Assembly: GCF_041434935.1 (NCBI RefSeq)
Contig: NZ_CP107964.1
Span: 5,997,001-6,061,000 of the forward strand
Reading direction: 5' to 3'
DNA from: Kitasatospora sp. NBC_00374
GTDB lineage: Bacteria > Actinomycetota > Actinomycetes > Streptomycetales > Streptomycetaceae
Length of the DNA: 64,000 nucleotides
Part shown: positions 53,881 to 62,718 of the stretch, one piece after another
How the letters are laid out: every line of letters begins with the position of its first letter
How positions within the stretch are numbered: position 1 is the stretch's first letter
Translations under genes and position numbers: made by a program
Notes under the pieces: model-generated
The model's input: only the letters and a program-made list of their open reading frames with translations
The model's database searches: none
What the model was told of the DNA's origin: nothing

Positions 53881-54003
53881 ATGCCGGTCCTCGAACCCAA
53901 TCCCCAGAACGGCCAGAAGAAGCTGCTCCAGCTGCTCGGCCTCATCGCCGCGGTCGTGGTGCTCGTCGGCGTGGTCGCCACCGTCGCCGCCAACCTGGGC
54001 TGA
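53881..54003 (+). CDS. 40-residue membrane protein, SGM_5486-like transporter partner
   Basis: Short ORF (MPVLEPNPQNGQKKLLQLLG, then one membrane segment LIAAVVVLVGVVATVAANLG). It resembles the SGM_5486 family of tiny proteins encoded next to CynX/NimT transporters in streptomycetes. ATG 53881, stop TGA 54001-54003. It likely binds or stabilises the transporter; this is inference from position. Confidence 0.75.
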   Translation: MPVLEPNPQNGQKKLLQLLGLIAAVVVLVGVVATVAANLG

Positions 54004-54093
54004 CGGTGGCGCGGCGCAGCCGCTCCACTCCTGCGGGTGGCGGAGTTGTGGAGCACGCGCCCGGCGGCTGATTTTCTGCGAAGCTCTGGGGGT

Positions 54094-54621
54094 ATGAGCG
54101 CCGATACACCCCGAAGGATCATCGTTCTCCGCCACGCCCGGGCCGACTGGCCGAACCAGGTCGCCGACCACGAACGGCCACTGGCCGACCGGGGCCGGCT
54201 GCAGGCCGCCGAGGCGGGCCAGTGGCTGGTCGACTCCGGTATCAACCCCGACCACGTGCTCTGCTCCAGCGCCCTGCGCACCCGGGAGACCTGGAAGCTG
54301 GTCGCGCACGAGCTGCCCAAGCGGCACCGCCGCGCCGTGTTCGAGGAACGGGTGTACGAGGCCAGTCCCGGCCAGATCATCGAGGTTCTGCAGGAGACCC
54401 CGGACGACACCGCCGACCTGCTGCTGGTGGGCCACAACCCCGGCGTGCTCGGGCTGACCCAGGTGCTCGCGGGGGACCACGGGGACACCGACGCGCTCAA
54501 CCGGCTGCGGCTGAACGGCTTCCCGACCGGCGCGATCGCGGTGCTGAGCTTCGCCGGCTCCTGGAAGGGCGTGGAGCCCGGGGTGGCCAAGCTCGACTCG
54601 TACCACACGCTGCCCGAGTAG
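54094..54621 (+). CDS. SixA-type histidine phosphatase
   Basis: 175-residue phosphohistidine phosphatase. The catalytic RHG-type motif is LRHARADWPN near residue 12, with LCSSALRTRETW and LLVGHNPGVLGL giving the second Arg and His of the fold. SixA removes phosphate from HPt-domain His. It lies 90 bp after the small SGM_5486-like gene and is convergent with serB. ATG 54094. Confidence 0.93.
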   Translation: MSADTPRRIIVLRHARADWPNQVADHERPLADRGRLQAAEAGQWLVDSGINPDHVLCSSALRTRETWKLVAHELPKRHRRAVFEERVYEASPGQIIEVLQETPDDTADLLLVGHNPGVLGLTQVLAGDHGDTDALNRLRLNGFPTGAIAVLSFAGSWKGVEPGVAKLDSYHTLPE

Positions 54622-54627
54622 CCGCGG

Positions 54628-54674
54628 ACACGGGCGGGGCCGGGTCCGCGGACGGATGCCGGCCCCGACCGTGT
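54628..54674. terminator. Bidirectional terminator between sixA-like and serB genes
   Basis: 16-bp stem (54628-54643 with 54659-54674) with one mismatch and a 15-base loop. It lies in the 57-bp gap of two convergent genes. Confidence 0.7.
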
Positions 54675-54678
54675 GCGG

Positions 54679-55935
54679 TCAGTCGGTGGGGGTGCCGTCC
54701 AGCTCGTCGGCCGCCTCGACCTCTTCGCGACTGATCCCGAGCAGGTACAGCACGGTGTCCAGGAACGGGACGTTCACGGCCACCTCGGCGGCCTCCTGGA
54801 CCACCGGCTTGGCGTTGAACGCCACCCCGAGCCCGGCCGCGTTCAGCATGTCCAGGTCGTTGGCGCCGTCGCCGATCGCCACCGTCTGGGCCAGCGGCAC
54901 CCGGGCCTGCTCGGCGAACCGGGCCAGCCAGCGGGCCTTGCCCGCGCGGTCCACGATCTCCCCGGTGACCCGGCCGGTGAACTTCCCGTTCTCGACCTCC
55001 AGGGTGTTGGCCGCCGCGAAGTCCAGCCCGAGCAGCTCCACCAGATGGTCGGTGACCTGGGTGAACCCGCCGGAGACGATGCCCACCTGGTAGCCGAGCC
55101 GCTGCAGGGTGCGGATCAGGGTGCGGGCGCCCGGCGTCAGCCGTACCTCGGTGCGCACCTTCTCCACCACGGCGGCGTCCAGGCCGGCCAGCAGGGCGAC
55201 CCGGGCCCGCAGCGACTCCGCGAAGTCCAGCTCGCCGCGCATCGCCGCGGCGGTCACCTCGGCGACCTTCCGCTCGCACCCGGCGTGCGCGGCGAACAGC
55301 TCGATCACCTCGTCCTGGATCAGCGTCGAGTCGACGTCCATCACCACCAGGCGCTTGGCCCGCCGGTGCAGACCGGCCTCGGCCACCGCGACGTCGATCC
55401 GCTGGGCGGCCGCCTCCTGGGCCAGCTCGGTCCTCAGCAGCCCGGTGCCGACCCCGGAGACGGTCAGCTCGACGGCGGTCACCGGGTACTTGGCGAGCCG
55501 GAACACCCGGTCGATGTTGCCGCCGGCGTCGGAGATCCGGCGGCTCAGGGCGGCCACCGCGGTGGCGGTCAGCGGGTGGCCGAGCACGGTGACGTGCGAG
55601 CGGCCCTCGCGGCGCGGCCGGTTGTCGCCGATGCCCGAGATGACCTCGGCCTGGAGTTTCATCTCCTCGGCCCAGCGGTGCACGGTGACCCGCAGCGCGC
55701 CCTCGGCGTCGGCCGCGGCCGGCGGCGTGACCAGCGCGCACAGCGTTATCCGGCCACGGGTGACCATCTGCTCGAAGTCGATCACGTCGACGCCGAAGTC
55801 GCCGAGCGTGCTGAACAGGCCCGCCGTGATTCCGGGGCGGTCCTTGCCGAACACCTTGACCAGCAGCGTGCGCTCGTCGGCGGTCCGGGGCTGTGAGGCG
55901 GGGAGAGGCTCAGCGGCCGGATCAGTTGCGTTCAT
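54679..55935 (-). CDS. serB: Phosphoserine phosphatase SerB with N-terminal ACT-like domains
   Basis: 418-residue HAD phosphatase for the last step of serine synthesis. The HAD nucleophile is Asp200 and acid/base Asp202 in VVMDVDSTLIQDEVIE; later motifs are GIVSGGFTQVTD and AIGDGANDLDMLNAAGLG. The first 180 residues form two ACT-like regulatory domains (VKVFGKDRPGITAGLFSTL; HVTVLGHPLTATAVAAL), the long mycobacterial-type form that serine may inhibit. ATG 55935 has GGGAGAC five bases upstream. Monocistronic. Confidence 0.95.
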   Translation of the reverse strand: MNATDPAAEPLPASQPRTADERTLLVKVFGKDRPGITAGLFSTLGDFGVDVIDFEQMVTRGRITLCALVTPPAAADAEGALRVTVHRWAEEMKLQAEVISGIGDNRPRREGRSHVTVLGHPLTATAVAALSRRISDAGGNIDRVFRLAKYPVTAVELTVSGVGTGLLRTELAQEAAAQRIDVAVAEAGLHRRAKRLVVMDVDSTLIQDEVIELFAAHAGCERKVAEVTAAAMRGELDFAESLRARVALLAGLDAAVVEKVRTEVRLTPGARTLIRTLQRLGYQVGIVSGGFTQVTDHLVELLGLDFAAANTLEVENGKFTGRVTGEIVDRAGKARWLARFAEQARVPLAQTVAIGDGANDLDMLNAAGLGVAFNAKPVVQEAAEVAVNVPFLDTVLYLLGISREEVEAADELDGTPTD

Positions 55936-56169
55936 GGTGTCTCCCACGCTACCGGGCGGGGGCCACGGCCCACCGCACCGGTCCGCACACTGGGACGGCG
56001 GGCGGCTGCGCCGTGTCACCGCGCGCCACGTGGTCTGTTGCCACCAGGTCACAGTCCCGGAGGTGACTTTCAGGTACGGCCCCGCGGCTGGAATGATTCC
56101 CCCCGTCAGAAGACGTGGCCCCCGCACCGGGGGCGGACCGGGGGACCGAGAGAGCGGGGCAGGCCGACA

Positions 56170-58764
56170 GTGCCGCAACTCGTACTAGAGCTCAACGGGC
56201 AGCGGCGGGTCCTGGAACCCGGCCGCAGCTACACCATCGGACGGGACCCGAACTCGGACTTCCCGTTCGACGACGCCAGGGTCTCCTGGCGGCACGCCAC
56301 CATCAGCTTCACCGGGGCGAACTGGCAGCTGGACGACCACGGATCCACCAACGGCACCTTCGCCGGTGGAGCCCGTACGCTGCACGCCCAGCTCCACCCG
56401 GGCGCGGTGGTCAACCTGGGCAACCCGGAGAACGGCCCGCGGCTGAGCTTCTCCGCCCCGGCCGTCGCCGCCCCCGCCGAGGCGATGGGCAACATCCACG
56501 AGGCGACCACCCGGCGCACCGCACCGGGCGCCCCGCAGCCGTGGAACACCCCGCAGCCGCCGCCCGTGCAGCAGCCGCCGGTCCAGGCCCCGCCGGTCCA
56601 GCAGCAGTGGGACACACCCACCCCGCAGCCGGGCTTCCCGCAGCAGCAGTCCTTCCCTGCCGAGCCGGGCGAGTTCCGCACCGGGCCGCAGCACGTCCCG
56701 GTGCCGGCCCAGCAGGGTCACCCGGAACCGGTCGGCGGCCTCGGCCACCCGACCATGGTCCGCAACCTCACCGCGGGCAGCCGCACCATCCGGATCGGCC
56801 GCGCGCTCGACAACGACATCGTGGTCTCCGACCTCCAGGTCTCCCGCCACCACGCCGAGCTGCGCCAGCTGCCGGACGGCCGCTGGGAGATCGTCGACCT
56901 CGGCAGCCACAACGGCATCTTCCTCAACGGCCAGCCGGTCCAGCGCCAGCTGATGGGCCCGCAGGACCGCCTCACCGTCGGCCACTCCAGCTTCACCCTG
57001 GTCGGCGACCAGCTGCAGGAGTTCGTCGACACCGGCGCCGTCACCTTCTCCGCCCACCACCTGACCGTCGAGGTCGACTTCAAGGGCGGCAAGAAGGTCC
57101 TGCTCAACGACGTCAGCTTCTCCGTCCCGGAGAAGTCCCTGGTCGCGGTGATCGGCCCGTCCGGCTCCGGCAAGTCCACCCTGCTGCGCGCCCTCACCGG
57201 TTACCGCCCCGCCGACCGCGGCGAGGTCCGCTACGACGGCCGCAACCTCTACAAGCAGTTCGCCGAACTGCGCTCCCGGATCGGCCTGGTCCCGCAGTCC
57301 GAGATCCTGCACAAGGAGCTCACCGTCCGCAGCGGCCTCAAGTACGCCGCCCGGCTGCGCTTCCCCGGCGACACCGAGCCGGCCGAGCGCGAGCGCCGGA
57401 TCGACGAGGTGCTGTACGAGCTGCGCCTCGACAAGCGGGCCGACAACCGGATCACCGCGCTCTCCGGCGGCCAGCAGAAGCGCGTCTCGGTGGCCCTGGA
57501 GCTGCTCACCAAGCCGTCCCTGATCTTCCTGGACGAGCCCACCTCCGGCCTCGACCCGGGCATGGACCGCGAGGTCATGCAGACCCTGCGCGGCCTGGCC
57601 GACGACGGCCGCACCGTCCTGGTGGTCACCCACTCCGTGGCCGAACTGGCGCTCTGCGACCGCCTGCTGGTGATGGCGCCGGGCGGCTCGGTGGCGTACT
57701 TCGGCCCGCCCGGGCAGGCCCTGCACTTCTTCGGCTACGAGACCTGGGCCGATGTCTTCCAGGCCTTCGAGAACTACCCCGACCACGACTGGGCCGGCCG
57801 CTACCGCGGCTCGGTGCACTACCAGGAGTACTCGGCGGCGGTCGACGCGGTCGCCACCCAGGCGGCTCCCAACGTGCACAACCAGGTCCGGCCGCCGAAG
57901 CCGCAGAGCTGGGGCTCCCAGCTGTGGACGCTGATCCGCCGCTACCTGGCCGTCATCGCCTCCGACCGCGGCTTCCTCGCCCTGTCGGTGATCCTGCCGC
58001 TGGTGCTCGGCGGGGTCTCGGCGGTGATCCCGTCCAAATTCGGCCTCGCCGCGGGCGACGGGCCCGCCGGGCGCAACCAGATCGCCAGCATGATCCTGCT
58101 GGTGCTGGCCTTCGGCGCCTGTCTGTCCGGATCGGCCAACTCGGTCCGCGAGCTGATCAAGGAACGGGCGATCTACGAACGGGAACGAGCCACCGGGCTC
58201 TCCCGGTCCGCGTACCTGATGTCGAAGATCATCGTGCTCGGGGTGATCAGCTTCCTGCAGGGCGGGATCATCTCGGCGATCGGCTTCGGGGTCCGCAAAC
58301 TCCCCGCCGAGGGCCTGGTGTTCAAGCACTCCCCGGCCGTCGAGATGGCCATCGCCATCATCCTGCTCAGCTTCACCTCGATGATGGTCGGCCTGGTCAT
58401 CTCCGCCCTGGTGAAGACCGCCGAGAAGACCATGCCGCTGCTGGTGATGTTCGCCATCGTCCAGATGGTCTTCACCGGCGCGATCTTCCAGCTCTTCGAC
58501 AAGCCGGGCCTGGAGCAGCTCGCCTGGCTGATGCCCGCCCGCTGGGGCGTGGCCGGCGCCGGCACCACCCTCGACCTGGCCCACATCGCCCCCGTCGCCC
58601 AGGCCAAGCCCCCGGCGGCCGCGCCGATCGACACCCTGTGGGACCACTCGGCCGGCATCTGGGTGCTCAACTGCCTCGCCATGGTGGTCATCTCGGTCGG
58701 CCTCGCGTTCCTGATCCAGCGCCTCCAGCGCCGGCACGAGCCCGAGGTCATGCAGAAGGGCTGA
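56170..58764 (+). CDS. FHA-domain ABC exporter (ABCG type)
   Basis: 864-residue half-transporter with two FHA domains, an ABC ATPase and an ABC2-type membrane domain. FHA1 (about residues 1-100) has SYTIGRDPNSDFPFDD and GSTNGTFAGG; a Pro/Gln linker follows; FHA2 (about 200-290) has IRIGRALDNDIVVSD, VSRHHAEL and GSHNGIFLNG. The ATPase has IGPSGSGKSTLLRALTG, LSGGQQKRVSVALELL and LIFLDEPTSGLDPG. The last 250 residues hold about six helices. FHA domains bind phosphothreonine, so Ser/Thr kinases probably control it, as for mycobacterial Rv1747. GTG 56170 is used. Confidence 0.93.
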   Translation: MPQLVLELNGQRRVLEPGRSYTIGRDPNSDFPFDDARVSWRHATISFTGANWQLDDHGSTNGTFAGGARTLHAQLHPGAVVNLGNPENGPRLSFSAPAVAAPAEAMGNIHEATTRRTAPGAPQPWNTPQPPPVQQPPVQAPPVQQQWDTPTPQPGFPQQQSFPAEPGEFRTGPQHVPVPAQQGHPEPVGGLGHPTMVRNLTAGSRTIRIGRALDNDIVVSDLQVSRHHAELRQLPDGRWEIVDLGSHNGIFLNGQPVQRQLMGPQDRLTVGHSSFTLVGDQLQEFVDTGAVTFSAHHLTVEVDFKGGKKVLLNDVSFSVPEKSLVAVIGPSGSGKSTLLRALTGYRPADRGEVRYDGRNLYKQFAELRSRIGLVPQSEILHKELTVRSGLKYAARLRFPGDTEPAERERRIDEVLYELRLDKRADNRITALSGGQQKRVSVALELLTKPSLIFLDEPTSGLDPGMDREVMQTLRGLADDGRTVLVVTHSVAELALCDRLLVMAPGGSVAYFGPPGQALHFFGYETWADVFQAFENYPDHDWAGRYRGSVHYQEYSAAVDAVATQAAPNVHNQVRPPKPQSWGSQLWTLIRRYLAVIASDRGFLALSVILPLVLGGVSAVIPSKFGLAAGDGPAGRNQIASMILLVLAFGACLSGSANSVRELIKERAIYERERATGLSRSAYLMSKIIVLGVISFLQGGIISAIGFGVRKLPAEGLVFKHSPAVEMAIAIILLSFTSMMVGLVISALVKTAEKTMPLLVMFAIVQMVFTGAIFQLFDKPGLEQLAWLMPARWGVAGAGTTLDLAHIAPVAQAKPPAAAPIDTLWDHSAGIWVLNCLAMVVISVGLAFLIQRLQRRHEPEVMQKG

Positions 58765-58802
58765 CCGCCCCCACCACCACCGACCCTCGCCACCACCACC
58801 AC

Positions 58803-58844
58803 CGCCGACGGGCGGCGCCCCGCACCGGGCGCCGCCCGTCGGCG
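58803..58844 (+). terminator. Terminator after FHA-ABC gene
   Basis: Perfect 18-bp stem (58803-58820 with 58827-58844) and a 6-base loop, 38 bp after the stop. Confidence 0.85.
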
Positions 58845-58930
58845 TACCCGGTCCTACGCCCGAGGTCCCGGGCCGCTGGTCGTACGACCGGCCCTGCCTG
58901 CGGCCGACGCGGGGGCCGCCGACCCGGCGG

Positions 58931-58936
58931 TAGCGT
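58931..58936 (+). promoter_or_regulatory. -10 element of histidine kinase gene (leaderless)
   Basis: TAGCGT with six bases before ATG 58943. Confidence 0.45.
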
Positions 58937-58942
58937 GGTGGC

Positions 58943-60133
58943 ATGTCCTCGGAACCGGCCGTCCCACCCGAGCAGGCCCCCGCCTGCGACCCGTGCCTCG
59001 GCGGCATCGAAGCCATCAGCACGGCCGTCCTGGCGATGAGCCGCCACCTGGAGGTCCGCGAGGTCCTGCGCCGGATCACCGCCTCCGCCCGCAGCCTGCT
59101 GAACGCCGAGTACGCCGCCCTCGGCGTCCCCGACGACCACGGCGGCTTCGCCCAGTTCGTGGTGGACGGCGTCAGCGACGAACAGTGGAAGGCGATCGGC
59201 CCGCTGCCCCGCCAGCACGGCGTCCTCGCCGCCATGCTCCACCAGGTCACCCCCACCCGGCTCACCGACGTCCGGCAGGCCCCCGACTTCGGCGGCTGGC
59301 CCGCCGCCCACCCGGAGCTCAAGGACTTCCTGGGCATGCCCATCGTCGACGGCACCGAGATCGTCGGAGCGCTCTTCCTGGCCAACAAGCAGAGCCCGGA
59401 GGCGGGCGGCCCGCGGGCCGGATTCACCGCCCACGACGAGGAACTGCTGCGGATCCTCACCGCCCACGCCGCCCTCGCCCTCGGCAACGCCCGCCTCTAC
59501 GAGCGCAGCCGCGAACTCACCCTCGCCGGCGAGCGCGCCAGGATCGCCCACGACCTCCACGACGCCGTCTCGCAGAAGCTCTTCTCGCTGCGCCTCACCG
59601 CCAAGGCGGCCGCCACCCTCGTCGACCGCGACCCGGCCCGGGCCCGCGCCGAACTCGCCGAGGTCGCCAAACTCGCCGCCGAGGCCGCCGACGAACTGCG
59701 CGCCGTGGTGGTCGAGCTGCGCCCGGCCGCGCTGGATGAGGACGGCCTGGTCGCCACCCTCGCCTCCCAGGTCCAGGTCCTCGACCGGGCCCACAGCGCC
59801 GACGTCACCTTCCGGCAGGCCGATGTCCGGGCGCTTCCGCCCGCCCGCGAGGCGGCGGTGCTGCGAGTCGCCCAGGAGGCCCTGCACAACGCGCTGCGGC
59901 ACTCCGGCGCGCAGAGCGTCGCGGTCTCCCTCACCGGCACCGCGAGCCGGGGCGCGGTGCTGCGGGTCACCGACGACGGCCGCGGATTCGACCCGGAGTC
60001 GGTCCGCCGCGGCGGCCGGCACCTCGGCCTGGTCTCGATGCGCGACCGCGCGGCCTCCGTCGGCGGCCGCCTCACCCTGGAATCGGCCCCCGGCAGGGGG
60101 ACCGTGGTCGAGATGGAGGTCCCCGGTGCCTGA
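58943..60133 (+). CDS. GAF-domain sensor histidine kinase (NarL-type system)
   Basis: 396-residue soluble kinase with no membrane segment. N-terminal ACDPCLGGIEAISTAVLAM contains a Cys-x2-Cys pair, then a GAF domain (about 30-185: LLNAEYAALGVPDD, LGMPIVDGTEIVGALFLAN). The HisKA_3 dimerisation helix has the phosphoacceptor in IAHDLHDAVSQKLFSL (His of AHDLHD), and the ATPase has ALHNALRHSGA (N box) and VTDDGRGFDPES (G1). The signal is probably cytoplasmic, a small molecule or redox state. It overlaps the response-regulator gene by 8 bp. Confidence 0.93.
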   Translation: MSSEPAVPPEQAPACDPCLGGIEAISTAVLAMSRHLEVREVLRRITASARSLLNAEYAALGVPDDHGGFAQFVVDGVSDEQWKAIGPLPRQHGVLAAMLHQVTPTRLTDVRQAPDFGGWPAAHPELKDFLGMPIVDGTEIVGALFLANKQSPEAGGPRAGFTAHDEELLRILTAHAALALGNARLYERSRELTLAGERARIAHDLHDAVSQKLFSLRLTAKAAATLVDRDPARARAELAEVAKLAAEAADELRAVVVELRPAALDEDGLVATLASQVQVLDRAHSADVTFRQADVRALPPAREAAVLRVAQEALHNALRHSGAQSVAVSLTGTASRGAVLRVTDDGRGFDPESVRRGGRHLGLVSMRDRAASVGGRLTLESAPGRGTVVEMEVPGA

Positions 60134-60782
60134 CACCGACGCACGGATCCGCGTGCTGCTGGTCGACGACCACCAGGTGGTCCGGCGCGGCCTGCGGACC
60201 TTCCTGGAGGTCCAGGACGACATCGAGGTGGTCGGCGAGGCCGCCGACGGCGCCGAGGCCGTCGCCAGGACCCAGGAGCTCGGCCCCGACGTGGTGCTGA
60301 TGGACCTCAAGATGCCCGGCGTGGACGGCATCGAGGCCCTGCGGCTGCTCAAGGAGGAGGGCAGCCCGGCCCGGATCCTGATCGTCACCAGCTTCACCGA
60401 GCACCGCACCATGGTCCCGGCGCTGCGGGCCGGCGCGGCCGGCTACGTGTACAAGGACGTCGACCCCGAGGCGCTGGCCGGTGCGATCCGCTCGGTGCAC
60501 GCCGGGCACGTGCTGCTCCAACCGGAGCTGGCCGCGGCCCTGCTCTCCGACAGCGGCCCGCACGTCCCCCAGGGCCGGGGCGGCACCCTGACGGACCGTG
60601 AGCGCGAGGTGCTCGGCCACATCGCGGCCGGCCGCTCCAACCGCGAGATCGCCCGCTCGCTCCACCTCTCCGAGAAGACGGTCAAGACCCACGTCTCGAA
60701 CATCCTCATGAAGCTCGACGTCGCCGACCGCACCCAGGCCGCCCTCTGGGCCGTCCGCAACGGCGCGGCGGGCGAGGTCTGA
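60126..60782 (+). CDS. NarL/LuxR-type response regulator
   Basis: 218-residue regulator. The receiver domain has the acidic pair at Asp14-Asp15 (LLVDDHQVV), phospho-Asp60 in VVLMDLKMPGVDG and Lys in YVYKDVDPE; the HTH is LTDREREVLGHIAAGRSNREI and SEKTVKTHVSNILMKL. GTG 60126 starts before the kinase stop. The kinase and regulator form a single two-gene unit; targets unknown. Confidence 0.95.
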   Translation: MPDTDARIRVLLVDDHQVVRRGLRTFLEVQDDIEVVGEAADGAEAVARTQELGPDVVLMDLKMPGVDGIEALRLLKEEGSPARILIVTSFTEHRTMVPALRAGAAGYVYKDVDPEALAGAIRSVHAGHVLLQPELAAALLSDSGPHVPQGRGGTLTDREREVLGHIAAGRSNREIARSLHLSEKTVKTHVSNILMKLDVADRTQAALWAVRNGAAGEV

Positions 60783-60803
60783 GGACCGCCCCGCCCTTCC
60801 GCG

Positions 60804-61598
60804 TCAGCGCTCGTCGACCACGGCGTTGTACGCGGCGACCTGGGCCCGACGGGCCGTGCGCTCCAGCGGGGCGAGGGTGGCCCGGCGGGCGGCCATCTCC
60901 GAGGCACTGACGGCCGCGCCGTGGCTGCCGGACGCGATCGACAGCAGCGCCGAGACCTGCCGGGCGGACTCCAGGATCCGCACCGCCCGCGGCGGGTAAC
61001 CCGGCGCCAGCAGTTCGGCGTGCCCGCGCCGCCGGTACGCCTCCAGCGCCCGCAGCGTGTCCGGTCCGGCGCCGGCCACGTCGAGGCGGGCCAGCAGCGC
61101 GGTCGCCTCGCGCAACCCGTCCGCCAGCTCCCGCTCGGCCTCGTGCAGGGACGGCACGTCGGCGGGCGGGGCGTCGTTGACGTCGGCGCAGCGCCACAGA
61201 ACGGTGGCCGACCGGTCCCCGGCGGGCCCGAACACCTCGACCTCGGGCACCAGCCCGAGCGGCACCCCGACGGCCAGGACGGCCTCGCCGGCCCCGAGCG
61301 CCCGGTCGTTGAACGCGGCCGGTCCGGTCAGCCCCAGCGGGTGCCCGGCCGCCGGCAGGGCGAGCCGCAGGCCCTTCACCCCGAGCACCCGCAGCCGTCC
61401 GAGCGCCCAGGTGAGCCCGTGCAGCTCGCCCTCGGTGTCGCCCGGCAGCCCGGTCACCCGGTGGGTCTCGTCGGCGCCCAGGACGGCCGCCGCCGCGTCG
61501 TCGGGGGAGGCGCTGCCGTTCAACAGGGCGTTGCCCCAGGCGGTCAGCCGGCCCGATCGCGGCTCTTCGTACGGATTCTCGGAAGGAGTAGCGAGCAT
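60804..61598 (-). CDS. Conserved hypothetical protein
   Basis: 264-residue, apparently cytoplasmic protein, Ala/Leu rich. N-terminal half is alpha/beta (RLRVLGVKGLRLALPAAG, AVLAVGVPLGLVPEVEVFG); the C-terminal half is helical (LHEAERELADGLREATALL to LAPLERTARRAQVAAYNAV). No catalytic or metal motif recognised and I do not know the family. A TAGGCT (61605-61610, minus) six bases before ATG 61598 supports a leaderless start. Convergent with the response-regulator gene. Confidence 0.75.
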   Translation of the reverse strand: MLATPSENPYEEPRSGRLTAWGNALLNGSASPDDAAAAVLGADETHRVTGLPGDTEGELHGLTWALGRLRVLGVKGLRLALPAAGHPLGLTGPAAFNDRALGAGEAVLAVGVPLGLVPEVEVFGPAGDRSATVLWRCADVNDAPPADVPSLHEAERELADGLREATALLARLDVAGAGPDTLRALEAYRRRGHAELLAPGYPPRAVRILESARQVSALLSIASGSHGAAVSASEMAARRATLAPLERTARRAQVAAYNAVVDER

Positions 61599-61604
61599 CC
61601 AGCC

Positions 61605-61610
61605 AGCCTA
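61605..61610 (-). promoter_or_regulatory. -10 element of hypothetical gene (leaderless)
   Basis: TAGGCT on the minus strand, six bases before ATG 61598. Confidence 0.45.
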
Positions 61611-61798
61611 CGGACAACGCCGACATCAGGGTGGCGTAGGTTTGCCCTGTGCTGCGTGCGCCGCACCCGCTCCCCGACCGTCCCACTGGTGGAGCGGGCT
61701 GCCCGCCCGCGCCGACTGTCGACACGAGTGGACCGCACCCCGAGGACCTTCGCGCAGGTCACAGGGTCGGCCGAAACTGCATTGGGGAAGGCGTAGGC

Positions 61799-62590
61799 AT
61801 GAGCGACGTGCTGGAGCTGGTGGACGTATCCGTGGTCCGGGAGGGGCGCGCACTCGTCGACCAGGTGTCCTGGTCGGTCGCCGAGGGTGAGCGCTGGGTG
61901 ATCCTGGGCCCGAACGGAGCCGGCAAGACCACCCTGCTCCAGATCGCCGCCACCTATCTCTTCCCCACCACCGGCGCCGCCGCCGTGCTGGGCGAGAAGC
62001 TCGGCGAGGTCGACGTCTTCGAGCTGCGCCAGCGGATCGGTCTGGCCAGCGCCGCGATGTTCGAGAAGCTGCCGCCCGAGCAGACCGTGCTGCAGTGCGT
62101 ACTCACCGCCGCGTACGGGATGACCGTCAGCTGGCGCGAGCAGTACGAGACCACCGACGAGCAGCGCGCCCTCGCCCTGCTGGACCGCCTCGGCATGGCC
62201 GGCTACACCGACCGCAAGTTCGGCACCCTCTCCGAGGGCGAGCGCAAGCGGACCCTGATCGCCCGCGCGCTGATGACCGACCCCGAGCTGCTGCTGCTCG
62301 ACGAGCCGGCCGCCGGCCTCGACCTCGGCGGCCGCGAGGACCTGGTCCGCCGCCTCGGCGCGCTGGCCCAGGACGAGTACGCGCCGTCGATGGCGATGGT
62401 CACCCACCACGTCGAGGAGATCGCCCCCGGTTTCACCCACGTCCTGATGATCCGTCAGGGCAAGGTGCTGGTGGCGGGCCCCCTCGACACCACGCTGACG
62501 GCGCGCAACCTCTCGCTCTGCTTCGGCCTGCCGCTCACCCTGGAGCGCCACGGCGACCGCTGGTCCGCCCAGGGCCTGCCGCTCGGCTGA
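61799..62590 (+). CDS. Stand-alone ABC ATPase
   Basis: 263-residue single ABC domain. Walker A GPNGAGKTTLLQIAATYLFP near residue 38, signature LSEGERKRTLIARAL, Walker B LLLLDEPAAGLDLG and switch His in MVTHHVEEI. The serine-glutamate signature (LSEGE) and lack of a neighbouring permease suggest the ModF/YlmA-like soluble group instead of a transporter. Start ATG 61799 has GGGGAAGG about eight bases upstream. Neighbouring genes give no further hint. Confidence 0.9.
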   Translation: MSDVLELVDVSVVREGRALVDQVSWSVAEGERWVILGPNGAGKTTLLQIAATYLFPTTGAAAVLGEKLGEVDVFELRQRIGLASAAMFEKLPPEQTVLQCVLTAAYGMTVSWREQYETTDEQRALALLDRLGMAGYTDRKFGTLSEGERKRTLIARALMTDPELLLLDEPAAGLDLGGREDLVRRLGALAQDEYAPSMAMVTHHVEEIAPGFTHVLMIRQGKVLVAGPLDTTLTARNLSLCFGLPLTLERHGDRWSAQGLPLG

Positions 62591-62706
62591 CGTCCGGAGC
62601 GCGTTACTGAACAACTGAACTTCGGCTGAAGCGGACCGGTCGTACGTGCGGCCGGTTTCCGCCCGTCCACCTGCGGGAACTTTCCGCCGCAAGACCGTTC
62701 CCTCCC

Positions 62707-62712
62707 TAGGAT
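62707..62712 (+). promoter_or_regulatory. -10 element of NfeD-like gene (leaderless)
   Basis: TAGGAT with six bases before GTG 62719. Confidence 0.45.
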
Positions 62713-62718
62713 GGACCT

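Noticed and set aside
56185..59487. Minus-strand ORF of 1100 codons
   Set aside because: Antisense to the FHA-ABC exporter and part of the histidine kinase. Composition is a shadow of the real genes; no domain recognisable.
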